In this document: in pieces, positions 9,519-19,077 of the stretch | Position numbering within the stretch: position 1 is the first letter of the stretch | Layout: each line of letters starts with the position of its first letter | DNA from: Chthoniobacterales bacterium | Lineage (GTDB): Bacteria; Verrucomicrobiota; Verrucomicrobiia; Chthoniobacterales; UBA10450 | Reading direction: 5' to 3' | NCBI GenBank assembly: GCA_003244145.1 | Contig: QHBM01000013.1 | Location: forward strand, 1 to 64,000 | DNA: 64,000 nt | Position numbers and translations under genes: made by a program | Notes under the pieces: model-generated | Databases searched by the model: none | The model's input: the letters and a program-made list of their open reading frames with translations, nothing else | What the model was told of the DNA's origin: nothing

Positions 9519-10621
9519 GCCGGCCGGTTGCGCAATACTTCCCGCAACGCGGCAATGCATCGTCGATTTTGCTCCATCATGCCGACTGAAACTCGAATCC
9601 ACTCCGGTAGATTGTAGCCTTTTAGGGCGCGAACGATAATGTGCCGGTCGAGCAACGCTCGAAAAACTTTGGCGCTATCGCCGACGTTGACGAGAACGAA
9701 GTTCGCCACGCTCGGGACGAAACGAAGCTTCATTTCCCCGAATTCCTTCTCCAGATAAGCGCGGCCTTCGTCCGTGACACGCTTGGTCGCTTGGCGGTGT
9801 TCATCGTCGCTAAGGCTGGCGAGCGCGGCAGCCTGGCCGATGCCGTTGACGTTGAATGGCTGCCGGGTTTTTTGCAGCACGCGGATCAGCTCGGGCCGCG
9901 CCATCCCATAACCAATGCGCAGACTCGCGAGACCCTGAATTTTCGAAAAGGTGCGCAGAACTGCAACGTTGCGGCCGGCGCGGATGAAGCGAAGCGTGTC
10001 CGGCGGATGGTCGAGGTATTCGAAATAGGCCTCGTCGAAAACGACGACGATATCTTCGGGCACGCGCTCAATGAACCGGTCGAGTTCCTCCTGGCCCGCG
10101 AGAGTGCCGGTCGGGTTGTTAGGATTCGCGATGAAGATGAGCCGGGTTTTCGCGGTAATGGCGGCAATCATCCCATCGAGATCGTGGCGCAGGTTGGGAC
10201 TCGGGACTTCGATGGTGCGGGCGCCGAAGATGGCGGCCACGAGTTTGTAGGCGATGAAAGCATGCTCGGAGGTAATGACGTCATCGCCGCGATTTAGAAA
10301 AGCGTGACCGAGAAACTCGATGATCTCGTTCGAACCGCTGCCGAGAATGAGGTGCTCGCGGCTGAGATCGAGTTTCTCCGCGAGCGCTTCGCGCAAATAA
10401 AAGCCGCCTCCATCGGGATAGAGATGCGCGGATTCGAGCGCGGCCCGCATGGCCACCAATGCTTTCGGCGACGGGCCGAGCGGGTTTTCGTTTGAAGCGA
10501 GCTTGATGATCTTCGCCGCATCCGCACCGAGCTCGCGCGCGGTTTCCTCGATCGGTTTGCCGGGCTCATAAACCGCGAGATCGCGCAACTGTGGATTGGC
10601 GGCGTCCCAGATGGATGACAT
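9515..10621 (-). CDS. hisC: histidinol-phosphate aminotransferase
   Basis: IKLASNENPLGPSPKAL…NPNNPTGTL…FDEAYFEY…RTFSKIQGLASLRIGYG; PLP aminotransferase class I/II. Confidence 0.92.
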   Translation of the reverse strand: MSSIWDAANPQLRDLAVYEPGKPIEETARELGADAAKIIKLASNENPLGPSPKALVAMRAALESAHLYPDGGGFYLREALAEKLDLSREHLILGSGSNEIIEFLGHAFLNRGDDVITSEHAFIAYKLVAAIFGARTIEVPSPNLRHDLDGMIAAITAKTRLIFIANPNNPTGTLAGQEELDRFIERVPEDIVVVFDEAYFEYLDHPPDTLRFIRAGRNVAVLRTFSKIQGLASLRIGYGMARPELIRVLQKTRQPFNVNGIGQAAALASLSDDEHRQATKRVTDEGRAYLEKEFGEMKLRFVPSVANFVLVNVGDSAKVFRALLDRHIIVRALKGYNLPEWIRVSVGMMEQNRRCIAALREVLRNRPA

Positions 10622-10658
10622 CGGGGGCAATCTTAGGTCGAACCGCGGGGGCGGCCAA

Positions 10659-11105
10659 TCAAATCAGCTTGAGTTGAAAATGGTGCGAGGTGATGTCCAT
10701 GCCGCGATTCAGATAGAAGCGGTGGGCGGCGAAGCGCTGCACGCCGGAATCCAGGGTGAGGTGCTCGCAACCCTGCTCTTTCGCGTGCTCGATGAGCCAG
10801 TCGAAAAGCGCGGCACCCAATCCGCGGGATCGGTCGGAGTCGTGCGTGACGAGATCGTCGATGTAAAGGGTGCGGCCGGAAAAGAGGAGATTGAAGATGC
10901 GAAAGCCGGCCACGGAACGGACCGCGCCATCCTGTTCGAGAAAGGCAAGCTGGTATCCTTCCTCTTGTTGACGGAGCACGCGCGCAGCGAAATCGATCGC
11001 TTTGATGTGGGGCCGCAGCTCGCGCATGACCGAGCAGCAGCGGCCGATTTGTTCCGGTGTTTGCGCCAGGTTAATTCTCGAGGCGGGCGGCTTCGCGGTG
11101 GACAT
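10659..11105 (-). CDS. GNAT family N-acetyltransferase
   Basis: …LYIDDLVTHDSDRSRGLGAALFDWLIEHAKEQGCEHLTLDSGVQRFAAHRFYLNRGMDITSHHF. Confidence 0.85.
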   Translation of the reverse strand: MSTAKPPASRINLAQTPEQIGRCCSVMRELRPHIKAIDFAARVLRQQEEGYQLAFLEQDGAVRSVAGFRIFNLLFSGRTLYIDDLVTHDSDRSRGLGAALFDWLIEHAKEQGCEHLTLDSGVQRFAAHRFYLNRGMDITSHHFQLKLI

Positions 11106-11199
11106 GGCAATTTCATCGCCCGCGCGGCGCGGAGTTCAAGCGCTCGATTGTGACAAAAAGCTGGTCGCCTTCCTCGATCTGTCGGAACGTCTTTCCCTT

Positions 11200-11541
11200 A
11201 TGAACAGCCTCCATTTTCTGGCCGAGACCCAGGTCTTTGGCATCTTGATTCATCCGTGGAAAATCGTGGGACTGTCCGGCAGCCTCGTTTTCGGCCTCCG
11301 CTTCGTCATTCAATGGATCGCCTCGGAACGAGCGCGCAAAAGCGTGATCCCATTCGGCTTCTGGGAATGCAGCGCAATCGGAAGCCTGCTCATGCTAAGT
11401 TATTTTGCGATCTACCAGCGGGATTCCGTGGGCGTGTTGAGCACCGCGATGCCATTGCCGATTTATCTGCGCAATCTTTACTTTCGGTACACCCATCGCG
11501 CGCCGCAGCATCCCGGTAATGCGCCAAGACCCCCGGAATAG
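11200..11541 (+). CDS. lipid-A-disaccharide synthase N-terminal domain-containing membrane protein
   Basis: KIVGLSGSLVFGLRFVIQWIASERARKSVIPFGFWECSAIGSLLMLSYFAIYQRDSVGVL; LAB_N pattern. Start at internal ATG 11200. Confidence 0.75.
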   Translation: MNSLHFLAETQVFGILIHPWKIVGLSGSLVFGLRFVIQWIASERARKSVIPFGFWECSAIGSLLMLSYFAIYQRDSVGVLSTAMPLPIYLRNLYFRYTHRAPQHPGNAPRPPE

Positions 11542-11598
11542 CGCCGCCAGAGCGCGCTTTACGCCGGCTGCATCGATATTCTAAACTGAACCCGTCCC

Positions 11599-12786
11599 AT
11601 GATCTCAAACGAGCAGATCATTTATCTCGATAACAACGCCACCACTCAGCTCGACCCGGCTGTGCTCGAGGAGATGTTGCCCTTTCTGACGCAGTATTAC
11701 GGGAACCCCTCGAGCGGCTATGGGTTCGGCGCGCAAGTGCGGCAGGCGATCAATCTCGCGCGCGAGCGGCTGGCCGCACTGCTCGGCTGCGAGCCGGGAG
11801 AAATTGTCTTCACCAGTTGCGGAACGGAGTCGAACAACGCCGCGATAAATTCGGCCCTCCAACTCGATCCCGGCCGGCAGCATGTGATCACGACTGCAGT
11901 CGAGCACAGCGCGACCTGGCGGCATTGCGATCTGCTCTCGAAAAAAGGGAACCCGGTCACGGTCGTTGGCGTCGATGGCGAGGGGAATCTGGATTTGGAA
12001 GGACTGGAGAGAGCGATCACGCCGCAAACCGCGATCATCTCGGTGATGTGGGCCAACAACGAAACCGGCGTCTTGTTTCCAGTCGAAAAAATCGCGGAGA
12101 TCGCCCGGCGAAAACGGGTCCTGTTTCACACCGATGCCATCCAGTCCGTGGGAAAGATCCCGATCCGTCTGGCCGATTCGACGATTAATTCCCTTTCGCT
12201 CTCCGCCCACAAACTGCATGGTCCGAAGGGCGTCGGCGCGCTTTACCTGAATAAACGCTCGGCTTTTAAGCCGACGCTGATTGGTGGCAGCCAGGAAAAC
12301 AACCGCCGCGCCGGAACGGAAAATGTCGCCTCGATCGTCGCGCTCGGAAAAGCCGCGGAATGCGCGGCCGCCGCCCTGGCCGAGGAAGCCACGCGCGTCC
12401 GTGCGATGCGCGATCGATTTGAAGCGGCTATGCTGGCAGGCGTGCCGGACACTTTTTTGAATGGCGATCCGGCGGCGCGCCTGCCGAACACTTCGAATCT
12501 CTCCTTTGCCGGGGTCGACTCCGGGGCCGCGCTCCTGATGCTCGATCGCCAGCAACTTTGTTGCTCAGCGGGTTCGGCCTGCCGCACCGGCTCGATCGAA
12601 TCCTCCCACGTCCTGCGCGCCATGAAAGTGAACGATGAGAGGGCGCGCGGCAGCATGCGTTTTTCGTTCGGCCGTTTCAACACCGAACGCGACGTGGACC
12701 TGGCCTTGGAAATTGTGCCCGCCGTGATCGCCCGGTTGCGGGAGCTTTCTCCCGCGAAGACGGTGCGCGAAACCGTTGTCGCCTGA
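11599..12786 (+). CDS. cysteine desulfurase family protein (NifS/IscS-like)
   Basis: IIYLDNNATTQLDPAVLEEMLPFL…GNPSSGYGFG…FTSCGTESNNAAI…HTDAIQSVGKIPI…SLSAHKLHGPKGVGALY…RRAGTENVASIVALGKA…CSAGSAC. Confidence 0.92.
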   Translation: MISNEQIIYLDNNATTQLDPAVLEEMLPFLTQYYGNPSSGYGFGAQVRQAINLARERLAALLGCEPGEIVFTSCGTESNNAAINSALQLDPGRQHVITTAVEHSATWRHCDLLSKKGNPVTVVGVDGEGNLDLEGLERAITPQTAIISVMWANNETGVLFPVEKIAEIARRKRVLFHTDAIQSVGKIPIRLADSTINSLSLSAHKLHGPKGVGALYLNKRSAFKPTLIGGSQENNRRAGTENVASIVALGKAAECAAAALAEEATRVRAMRDRFEAAMLAGVPDTFLNGDPAARLPNTSNLSFAGVDSGAALLMLDRQQLCCSAGSACRTGSIESSHVLRAMKVNDERARGSMRFSFGRFNTERDVDLALEIVPAVIARLRELSPAKTVRETVVA

Positions 12787-12801
12787 CTTCGGCGAAGCGA
12801 T

Positions 12802-13191
12802 CTAAGAAAGCGCAGCGCTCAACTCGGTGACGGCACCGATCAATTCGCCGCTCTTGCCGGGCTTGTCGATCACCCGATCCACCTGCAAGTCGGTATAACG
12901 TTTCCGGTCTTCCGGACTCAGAGAATTCGCGAAGACGATGATTTTCCCGTGAAAGCCGGCTGACCGTGCTTCCCGGACGACGCCAAATCCATCCAGGCGC
13001 GGCATGCGCGTGTCGGTCACGATCAATTGAAAATAATTCGGATCCTCGGCGACTCGGGAAACGGCGGCGCGTCCGTCGGTAGCGACTTCGACATGATGAC
13101 CGGCGGATTGCAGCGTCTTCGAAAGCATGTCCAAAACGAGAGCGTTGTCGTCCGCGCAGAGAACCCGGAGTGGTTGCGCGGGGTTGATCAT
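12802..13191 (-). CDS. single-domain response regulator receiver protein
   Basis: LRVLCADDNALVLDMLSKTL…QLIVTDTRMPRLDGFGVV…VIDKPGKSGELI; REC with no output domain. Confidence 0.85.
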   Translation of the reverse strand: MINPAQPLRVLCADDNALVLDMLSKTLQSAGHHVEVATDGRAAVSRVAEDPNYFQLIVTDTRMPRLDGFGVVREARSAGFHGKIIVFANSLSPEDRKRYTDLQVDRVIDKPGKSGELIGAVTELSAALS

Positions 13192-13374
13192 GTTCCACTC
13201 ACGGTCGCCGCCAGTAATGCCCTCGCCGCCTCAGGAGTGTCAATAAGATTTCCTGCGATTTCCCGTATAAGAGCCTCGCCTGAACTAAGGCACAAGCGTT
13301 CTCATCCTCGGTGACCGGGACCGAAGAGAAACGGTGTGCAAACGGTGTCTGTCTGATAGGCTGTTTCCGGAACC

Positions 13375-13761
13375 ATGGAACGCACCAAAGCTCGCATCCT
13401 TCACGTAGACGACCATCAGGACACCAGACTGATGATGGCCGCGCTCCTGCAAGACTGCGGGTACGGCGTGCTCACCGCCGGGAGCGTGGTCGAGGGTTTG
13501 GAATTGGCGAAAGAAATCGATTTCGATCTCTACATCCTGGACGTGCGTTTGCCGGACGGCACCGGTGTCGAGTTGTGCCAAAAGCTGCGCGAGCTTCATC
13601 CGACCGCGCCCATCCTTTATTATTCCGCCTACGGCAACGAAGCGGACCATCACGACGCGCTGGCCATTTGCGGCGATGCTTACCTCAAGAAGCCGGTTTG
13701 CATTGCGGACATCGAGACCTCCATCGCGCGGTTGCTGGATGACCGCGCGGAAAAGGAGTAG
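13375..13761 (+). CDS. single-domain response regulator receiver protein
   Basis: ARILHVDDHQDTRLMMAALLQDCGYGVLTA…DLYILDVRLPDGTGVELCQKLRELHP…AYLKKPV; REC only. Confidence 0.88.
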   Translation: MERTKARILHVDDHQDTRLMMAALLQDCGYGVLTAGSVVEGLELAKEIDFDLYILDVRLPDGTGVELCQKLRELHPTAPILYYSAYGNEADHHDALAICGDAYLKKPVCIADIETSIARLLDDRAEKE

Positions 13762-13765
13762 CGGC

Positions 13766-14764
13766 TTACCCGAGGGCGCGGCGAAGCGCGCGATACCTTG
13801 CGCCCAGCATGCGCCGCAGATGAAAGGGGCGCAGGCATTGCAAATACACAGGCCAGCGGGCCAGGCTTTCCGGAACGCGCCGGCTTTTCTTAATCTCCAG
13901 ACAAAGCTCGACCAGGCGGTGAAAGAGAACCTCATCGGCAAACCACTCTTCCCATTCCCGGCGGGCTAGTTCTCCCATTTCGACCGCTTCCGCTTCGCGC
14001 TCCTCGAGAATGCGCGGGATCTGAGCAAAATCTTTTTCTCGAATCTGGATGGCGAACTTGTCCCAGCAGGGGCCCGCGGGCGCCACCCAGCCGTCCGATA
14101 AAATCACCGGGACACGTCCCATGCGCATTGTCTCAAAGAGCCGGATGCTGGAAGCGCTCAGTCCTCTTGGACAGAGCACGAACTTGCTGACCTTGGTCAG
14201 CTCGGCGTAACGCCGGTCGTAATCGAGTCGCTCGCGCTGGCTCATCTTGCGGTGCTGAATGCGATCGAATTCCTCGGCGGTATTTTGAAAAAAACTTCGC
14301 GGGTGCTTTAGCATAGCAAGGTCGCGCCGGACCGGAGCATTCCTGATCGAGCCCATGAAGCTGAAGAGGTACGGAAGATCGTGGGCCGATGGCGTGTAGG
14401 TAGTGAATTCGTTTTTCGTTCGGCCGAGATAAGTTCCGGCGCGCGTTCGCGGCGAACTCCAGCGTTTCTCGACGCCCGCGTAGATGCCGGGCAGGAACGG
14501 AATCACGTAAGGATTCGCGCAGAAAACGAAACACTTGTCGCGGAACTTCCTCACCAGCGGATGCTGCCGAACACGTTCCAAGTACCATCCGGAGCCGTAG
14601 AATTCAGCGAAGAGAATGACTTCGGCAACCTCGGGATCGGACGAAACTGAGTGGATCCGGAAACGATCGAGCTCCGCGCATTTTTGCAGATCGAGCAGGG
14701 GCGCGAGATTGAAGTCGGTCTCATCGTCTTCGGGAGTTGCCGAAAGTAGAACTACGCGCGCCAT
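13766..14764 (-). CDS. exostosin-like glycosyltransferase
   Basis: …YPSAHDLPYLFSFMGSIRNAPVRRDL…LCPRGLSASSIRLFETMRMGRVPVILSDGWVAPAGPCWDKFAIQIREKDFAQIPRIL; exostosin C-terminal pattern. Start from internal ATG. Confidence 0.8.
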   Translation of the reverse strand: MARVVLLSATPEDDETDFNLAPLLDLQKCAELDRFRIHSVSSDPEVAEVILFAEFYGSGWYLERVRQHPLVRKFRDKCFVFCANPYVIPFLPGIYAGVEKRWSSPRTRAGTYLGRTKNEFTTYTPSAHDLPYLFSFMGSIRNAPVRRDLAMLKHPRSFFQNTAEEFDRIQHRKMSQRERLDYDRRYAELTKVSKFVLCPRGLSASSIRLFETMRMGRVPVILSDGWVAPAGPCWDKFAIQIREKDFAQIPRILEEREAEAVEMGELARREWEEWFADEVLFHRLVELCLEIKKSRRVPESLARWPVYLQCLRPFHLRRMLGARYRALRRALG

Positions 14765-14925
14765 GATTTTCGACAGCTCAACCAGCAACTGCCAAGCCGA
14801 GAAAGAAAGTAGCGTTCCTTCCCATCACTGTGAAGTCTGCGCCTTTGGGCGAGGCGGCGGGCACGGCCATAACTCTCCACAATTCTTGCGCTTGCGAGGC
14901 CGCGCGATTCGTTCGTTAGTGATTC

Positions 14926-15303
14926 TTGATCCCACGACTGAACCTGCGCATTCTTTGCGTCGATGATAACGACGCCATCCTCAACGCGCTAACGTTGGCC
15001 TTCAAGGCGACCGGCTTCGACGTCCAGACGGCCTACAACGGTTTCACCGCGCTCGCGAAAATCGCCAAGAACCCTCAGGGTTTCCAAGTCGTCATCACCG
15101 ACCTTCGCATGCCCGGAGTCGATGGTTTCGGCTTGATCGAGCAAAGCCGGTCGGCCGGTTACGCCGGACCCATCATCGTCTATGCCGCTGCCATTTCGCC
15201 GGACGCCAGGCAACGGCTGCAAGAACTCCGCGTCACTCTCATCATCGAGAAGCCGGCGCGTAGCGGTGAGTTGATCGCCGCGGTCAGGGAATCGCTGGGC
15301 TGA
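14926..15303 (+). CDS. single-domain response regulator receiver protein
   Basis: LRILCVDDNDAILNALTLAFKATGFDVQTA…QVVITDLRMPGVDGFGLIEQSRSAGY…IIEKPARSGELIAAV; close paralog of 12802..13191. Confidence 0.85.
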   Translation: MIPRLNLRILCVDDNDAILNALTLAFKATGFDVQTAYNGFTALAKIAKNPQGFQVVITDLRMPGVDGFGLIEQSRSAGYAGPIIVYAAAISPDARQRLQELRVTLIIEKPARSGELIAAVRESLG

Positions 15304-15345
15304 AGTTGAGCGAATTTCATCTCTCCTCAGACGTCTCCGCGCCCA

Positions 15346-15642
15346 TCACACGGCGCGATTTTTCGTCCGCCTCGTAAGGGAGGCACGGACGGCTGTCTGC
15401 GCGGATCTGACGGGAGGGACCTTGAGCCGGATCTTGCAAGTTGTTCGGCCCGGACCTTCGTCGAGCCACGCGTAACAGCGTTCGGCTTGCGGATGGCCAG
15501 TCAGATCGAACACATCCACCTGACCGCGCCAAACTCCGCCTTGCGGCAGCTGTTCCACGATGATTCTCGAACCCACGTGCCGGGCGTTGCAATGGTGCCG
15601 GCGCTCGATCGCGCGTCTAAGTCGTGCAATTCGGAAGATCAT
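15346..15642 (-). CDS. hypothetical protein
   Basis: RRAIERRHHCNARHVGSRIIVEQLPQGGVWRGQVDVFDLTGHPQAERCYAWLDEG…LKVPPVRSAQTAVRASL; plausible composition, fills an otherwise empty gap. Confidence 0.55.
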   Translation of the reverse strand: MIFRIARLRRAIERRHHCNARHVGSRIIVEQLPQGGVWRGQVDVFDLTGHPQAERCYAWLDEGPGRTTCKIRLKVPPVRSAQTAVRASLTRRTKNRAV

Positions 15643-15843
15643 TGTCTGTCAGGAGGTGTCGCGGCGGCGAAGCGGCGGAGCCGATCGGAGAAGGCGGCGA
15701 ATTCGCCGCTGAGAACTGGTAAAAGCATGGCAGTCGATAGACGAGATAACGCGCTCCGCATTCATAGTTCCTTAAAGGAGCGGCGGAAAAAGCGACAACC
15801 CTGACGGTTTTGTTGTTCGAGCACGGCGCATGTAGGCTCCGCG

Positions 15844-16743
15844 ATGCGTCGGCTTTTCCTAGCTATCCTGAGTGTGGCTGCGTTCGCCGCGATCTCCGCT
15901 GCGGCCGAAGAGGAAAACGAACACCGGGTCGTAGTGAACGGCCAAGAGGCAGGCGAAGAATTTGAAGAGCCGGGCGGATACGGACAACCACAATGGGCCG
16001 AAAGGAGCCGCGCTTCCGCTACGACCAAGCTTTATGTCCTTTCGCCTTTCGAAGTGTTCATCGGCGCGCTTTCGGAAAGTGACATTCTTCGCCATGGAGG
16101 CAGCGTGCACGATCTCACTCAGGAGATCGAAGTCGGTCTGCCCTACCGATTCGAACTCGATTTCGAAAATCATCTTGGCCTCGCCGGCAGCCGCGTCGCG
16201 GAAACAGAGGCGAGCATCGGCGCTCGTTACGCCTTCGCCGCATGGGGCAAGATTCCCCTCAACCCCACGCTTTCCGCCATGTACCAATTTGGCACGGGTG
16301 ATCGTGTCGTCGATCGTTTCGAACAGACGCGCGATCGGACCCAGTCCGGCGGTTACGAGCTGCGCCTCTTGTTTGGCCAGGAGTTTGTTCCGCGGCTGCA
16401 ATGGGCCGCAAATCTTTTTTTCCAGAACGACCTCGGCTCGGCGCACGATCGGCAAATCGGGTTCACCCAGGACATCGCTTATCTCGTTGTGGCCGACAAA
16501 CTGGAGCTCGGCGCGGAAATGCGTTACACGAACGCGACGCGGCGCGGTGAAAATCGCGACGCCGCCCATGAATTCGTGATCGGTCCGAGCGTGAATTGGA
16601 AGCCAAACCTCCACACCGTGGTCAGCCTCGCGCCGCTCTTTGGCTGCACCGCGGAATCGCCGCGCGTCTCTATTCTGGCCTCCGTCTCGTTGGAGTTTGG
16701 CGGCGGAGAATCAAAGACGAGACCGATGCCAATAAGCCGTTAG
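15844..16743 (+). CDS. exported protein, probable outer-membrane beta-barrel
   Basis: Signal peptide MRRLFLAILSVAAFAAISAAA; alternating hydrophobic strands; C-terminal 'VSILASVSLEFGG'. Confidence 0.65.
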   Translation: MRRLFLAILSVAAFAAISAAAEEENEHRVVVNGQEAGEEFEEPGGYGQPQWAERSRASATTKLYVLSPFEVFIGALSESDILRHGGSVHDLTQEIEVGLPYRFELDFENHLGLAGSRVAETEASIGARYAFAAWGKIPLNPTLSAMYQFGTGDRVVDRFEQTRDRTQSGGYELRLLFGQEFVPRLQWAANLFFQNDLGSAHDRQIGFTQDIAYLVVADKLELGAEMRYTNATRRGENRDAAHEFVIGPSVNWKPNLHTVVSLAPLFGCTAESPRVSILASVSLEFGGGESKTRPMPISR

Positions 16744-16886
16744 TTAAACAACTCTCGTGTCGATGAGGCGGACGGTTTCAGGCAAAACCGATAGCCGGTT
16801 CCCGGTGAGTCGCATTTTCTGGCGCGACGGGCCGGCAGGCGCCGCATTCATAAGGGACCGGCACCCATTCTGCTCAAAGCGGAAGC

Positions 16887-17195
16887 ATGCAAATGCACTC
16901 CCGGCCGAAAGAGCAGCGCGAAGCCGTGCGCCAACTGTTGCATTCCGTGCTCACCCGCGACATGGGCACGTTTAATCCCGAGCGGTTCAAGGATTGGATC
17001 AAAGATGTCGACACGCGATTTCGCAAAGTCGGGTTGACGCTCGTTTTCAACATCCGCACCCGGGCGGTCCACTTCACGATCAAAGAGCTGCGCACGTCCC
17101 GAACCGCCTTCAAGTTTACCGCGTCGACCCACGTTCCTTTCGATGACCGCGATGTCGTCATGAAAGTGGAAGATTTCGGACAAACGAGCCACTAG
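16887..17195 (+). CDS. hypothetical protein
   Basis: 102-aa ORF MQMHSRPKEQREAVRQLLHSVLTRDMGTFNPERFKDWIKDVDTRFRKVGLTLVFNIRTRAVHFTIK…; composition protein-like. Confidence 0.5.
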   Translation: MQMHSRPKEQREAVRQLLHSVLTRDMGTFNPERFKDWIKDVDTRFRKVGLTLVFNIRTRAVHFTIKELRTSRTAFKFTASTHVPFDDRDVVMKVEDFGQTSH

Positions 17196-17282
17196 CCGTT
17201 TAGCAATCCAATCCGCGGAGAAGCGTTGAGTCGAGACGCTCGGTCCGCATTCCCGCCACGATTCAGTTTAGTCTTTCGGATT

Positions 17283-18608
17283 ATGGCAACAAAACGCACG
17301 CGCTCCAAACATTGGCTGAATCAGCAGATGTGGAAGCTCGTCCTCGCGGAGTGGATCGGTCTCTTCCTAGTCGTCATCGCGCTCGTCCTGATTTTTTGTC
17401 TTTTTTTTATCCGGCGAAAAACGCTGGAGTATAAGCTCGATCATACTTTCGCGGTAAGTTCCCCGGAGTTCTTCGGCTCGGCCCTCGCCCTAACGAACCC
17501 AGTGCCGCAGACGGGAAACAAAATCGAGGTCCTGCAGAACGGCGATCAATTCTTTCCCGCCATGCTTACTGCGATTCGATCCGCGAAAAAGACGGTTAAC
17601 TTTGCCGCTTACATTTTTGAATCCGATTCGACGGGCCGGGCGTTCCGCGACGCCCTCTGCGAACGCGCGCGCGCAGGAATCGAAGTGCGCATTTTGCTCG
17701 ATGGCATCGGCTCGGGCTGGGGGCTCGATAATTCCGACGTTCGCATGATGACCGATGCCGGTTGCAAATTCGCCTACTACCATCCGGTGCAATCGTGGCG
17801 GATGGATCGCGCCAATCGCCGATCGCATCGCCGCATGCTCATCATTGATGGCAGGATCGGATTTACCGGCAGCGCGGCGTTTTCAGACAAGTGGAGCGGC
17901 CACGCGCAGGACAAAAATCATTGGCGCGATCTGCACGCGCGTTTAGAAGGCCCGATCGTGGCCGAACTGCAATCCGCTTTCCAGGGGCATTGGGTGAAAA
18001 CATTTGGGGAAGCCTTGACCGGGGCGGGCCAATTTCCGGCCCTTCCCGCCGCTGGCGACCTCAAGGCCCAGATCGTGGAATCGCATTCCTTCTCCGCCGC
18101 GGCGCCGGTGCCGATGGTGCAGGCGGTCGCGTTCGCTGCCGCGGAGAAACGGATCTGGATTACCAATCCTTACTGCACTCCCACCGACGACCAGGTCGAT
18201 CTCCTGGTGAAGGCAGTGCAAAGGAAGGTGGACGTTCGCTTACTCCTCCCTGGTCCGTATAACGATCAACCCATGACTCAATCAGCCGGGCGCACCGCCT
18301 ATGGCAAGCTCCTGGAAGGCGGCGTAAAAATCTTCGAGTACCAACCGACCATGATCCACGCCAAGACCATGGTGATCGATGGGCTCTTCTCTATGCTTGG
18401 ATCATCCAATCTCGACCCGAGGTCCTCGGAGATTAACGAAGAGATCGATGTTGTTATCTACGACGAAGGGTTCAGCCGGATAATGGAGCAAACCTTTGAG
18501 AAGGACCTGGCGCAATCGCATGAGTACACTTTGCAGCAATTCAAGAATCGTTCTGTATGGGAGCGCACGACCGAATGGCTGATGCTGCCGTTTCGCTCGC
18601 AGTTGTAA
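17283..18608 (+). CDS. cls: cardiolipin synthase / phospholipase D family protein
   Basis: Two TM segments region plus HKD-type motifs: 'RSHRRMLIIDGRIGFTGSAAFSDKW' and 'MIHAKTMVIDGLFSMLGSSNLDPRS'. Confidence 0.88.
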   Translation: MATKRTRSKHWLNQQMWKLVLAEWIGLFLVVIALVLIFCLFFIRRKTLEYKLDHTFAVSSPEFFGSALALTNPVPQTGNKIEVLQNGDQFFPAMLTAIRSAKKTVNFAAYIFESDSTGRAFRDALCERARAGIEVRILLDGIGSGWGLDNSDVRMMTDAGCKFAYYHPVQSWRMDRANRRSHRRMLIIDGRIGFTGSAAFSDKWSGHAQDKNHWRDLHARLEGPIVAELQSAFQGHWVKTFGEALTGAGQFPALPAAGDLKAQIVESHSFSAAAPVPMVQAVAFAAAEKRIWITNPYCTPTDDQVDLLVKAVQRKVDVRLLLPGPYNDQPMTQSAGRTAYGKLLEGGVKIFEYQPTMIHAKTMVIDGLFSMLGSSNLDPRSSEINEEIDVVIYDEGFSRIMEQTFEKDLAQSHEYTLQQFKNRSVWERTTEWLMLPFRSQL

Positions 18609-18617
18609 CAGCCGTGG

Positions 18618-19061
18618 TTATCGATGCGGCGGCAGGATAATACGAAGAACGTCGACTGCTTGCGCAACGCTTAGGTCTGCCGCCGCGGTAGCTACCTCTG
18701 CCGGCACCCAGGCCGGAAACTTCGTCAGACTTATCTTGTGGCTGCCTGAAGCAGTGTGAGTCTCACGGATAGCTGCCAGCCTCCTGGTTGGAAAACGATC
18801 GGCTAAGCGCACCAGCGCCGGCCAAAGGCGGCGATGCACGTACGTTACTTTTCCGCCGACGAGACGACAGGTGAGAACATCCGCGGAATCCCGAAGCGCG
18901 CGCGAACATCGAAAGATAATTTTGCTCTTGGGATGCCCCCACCAGCTGCCCCGTAGCGGCGCTCCCGCTATTGTCTCAGCCAGGCTGGGGACCGGTCCCC
19001 GGCCAGACTCAAGCGCAATCCCGCTGCGCTCGACAAAGGCCAGAGCCTGCCTTGCGGTCAT
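18618..19061 (-). CDS. conserved hypothetical protein
   Basis: MTARQALAFVERSGIALESGRGPVPSLAETIAGAPLRGSWWGHPKSKIIFRCSRALRDSADVLTCRLVGGKVTYVHRRLWPALVRLA. Confidence 0.65.
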   Translation of the reverse strand: MTARQALAFVERSGIALESGRGPVPSLAETIAGAPLRGSWWGHPKSKIIFRCSRALRDSADVLTCRLVGGKVTYVHRRLWPALVRLADRFPTRRLAAIRETHTASGSHKISLTKFPAWVPAEVATAAADLSVAQAVDVLRIILPPHR

Positions 19062-19077
19062 ATCCGCCCCTCGAGGA

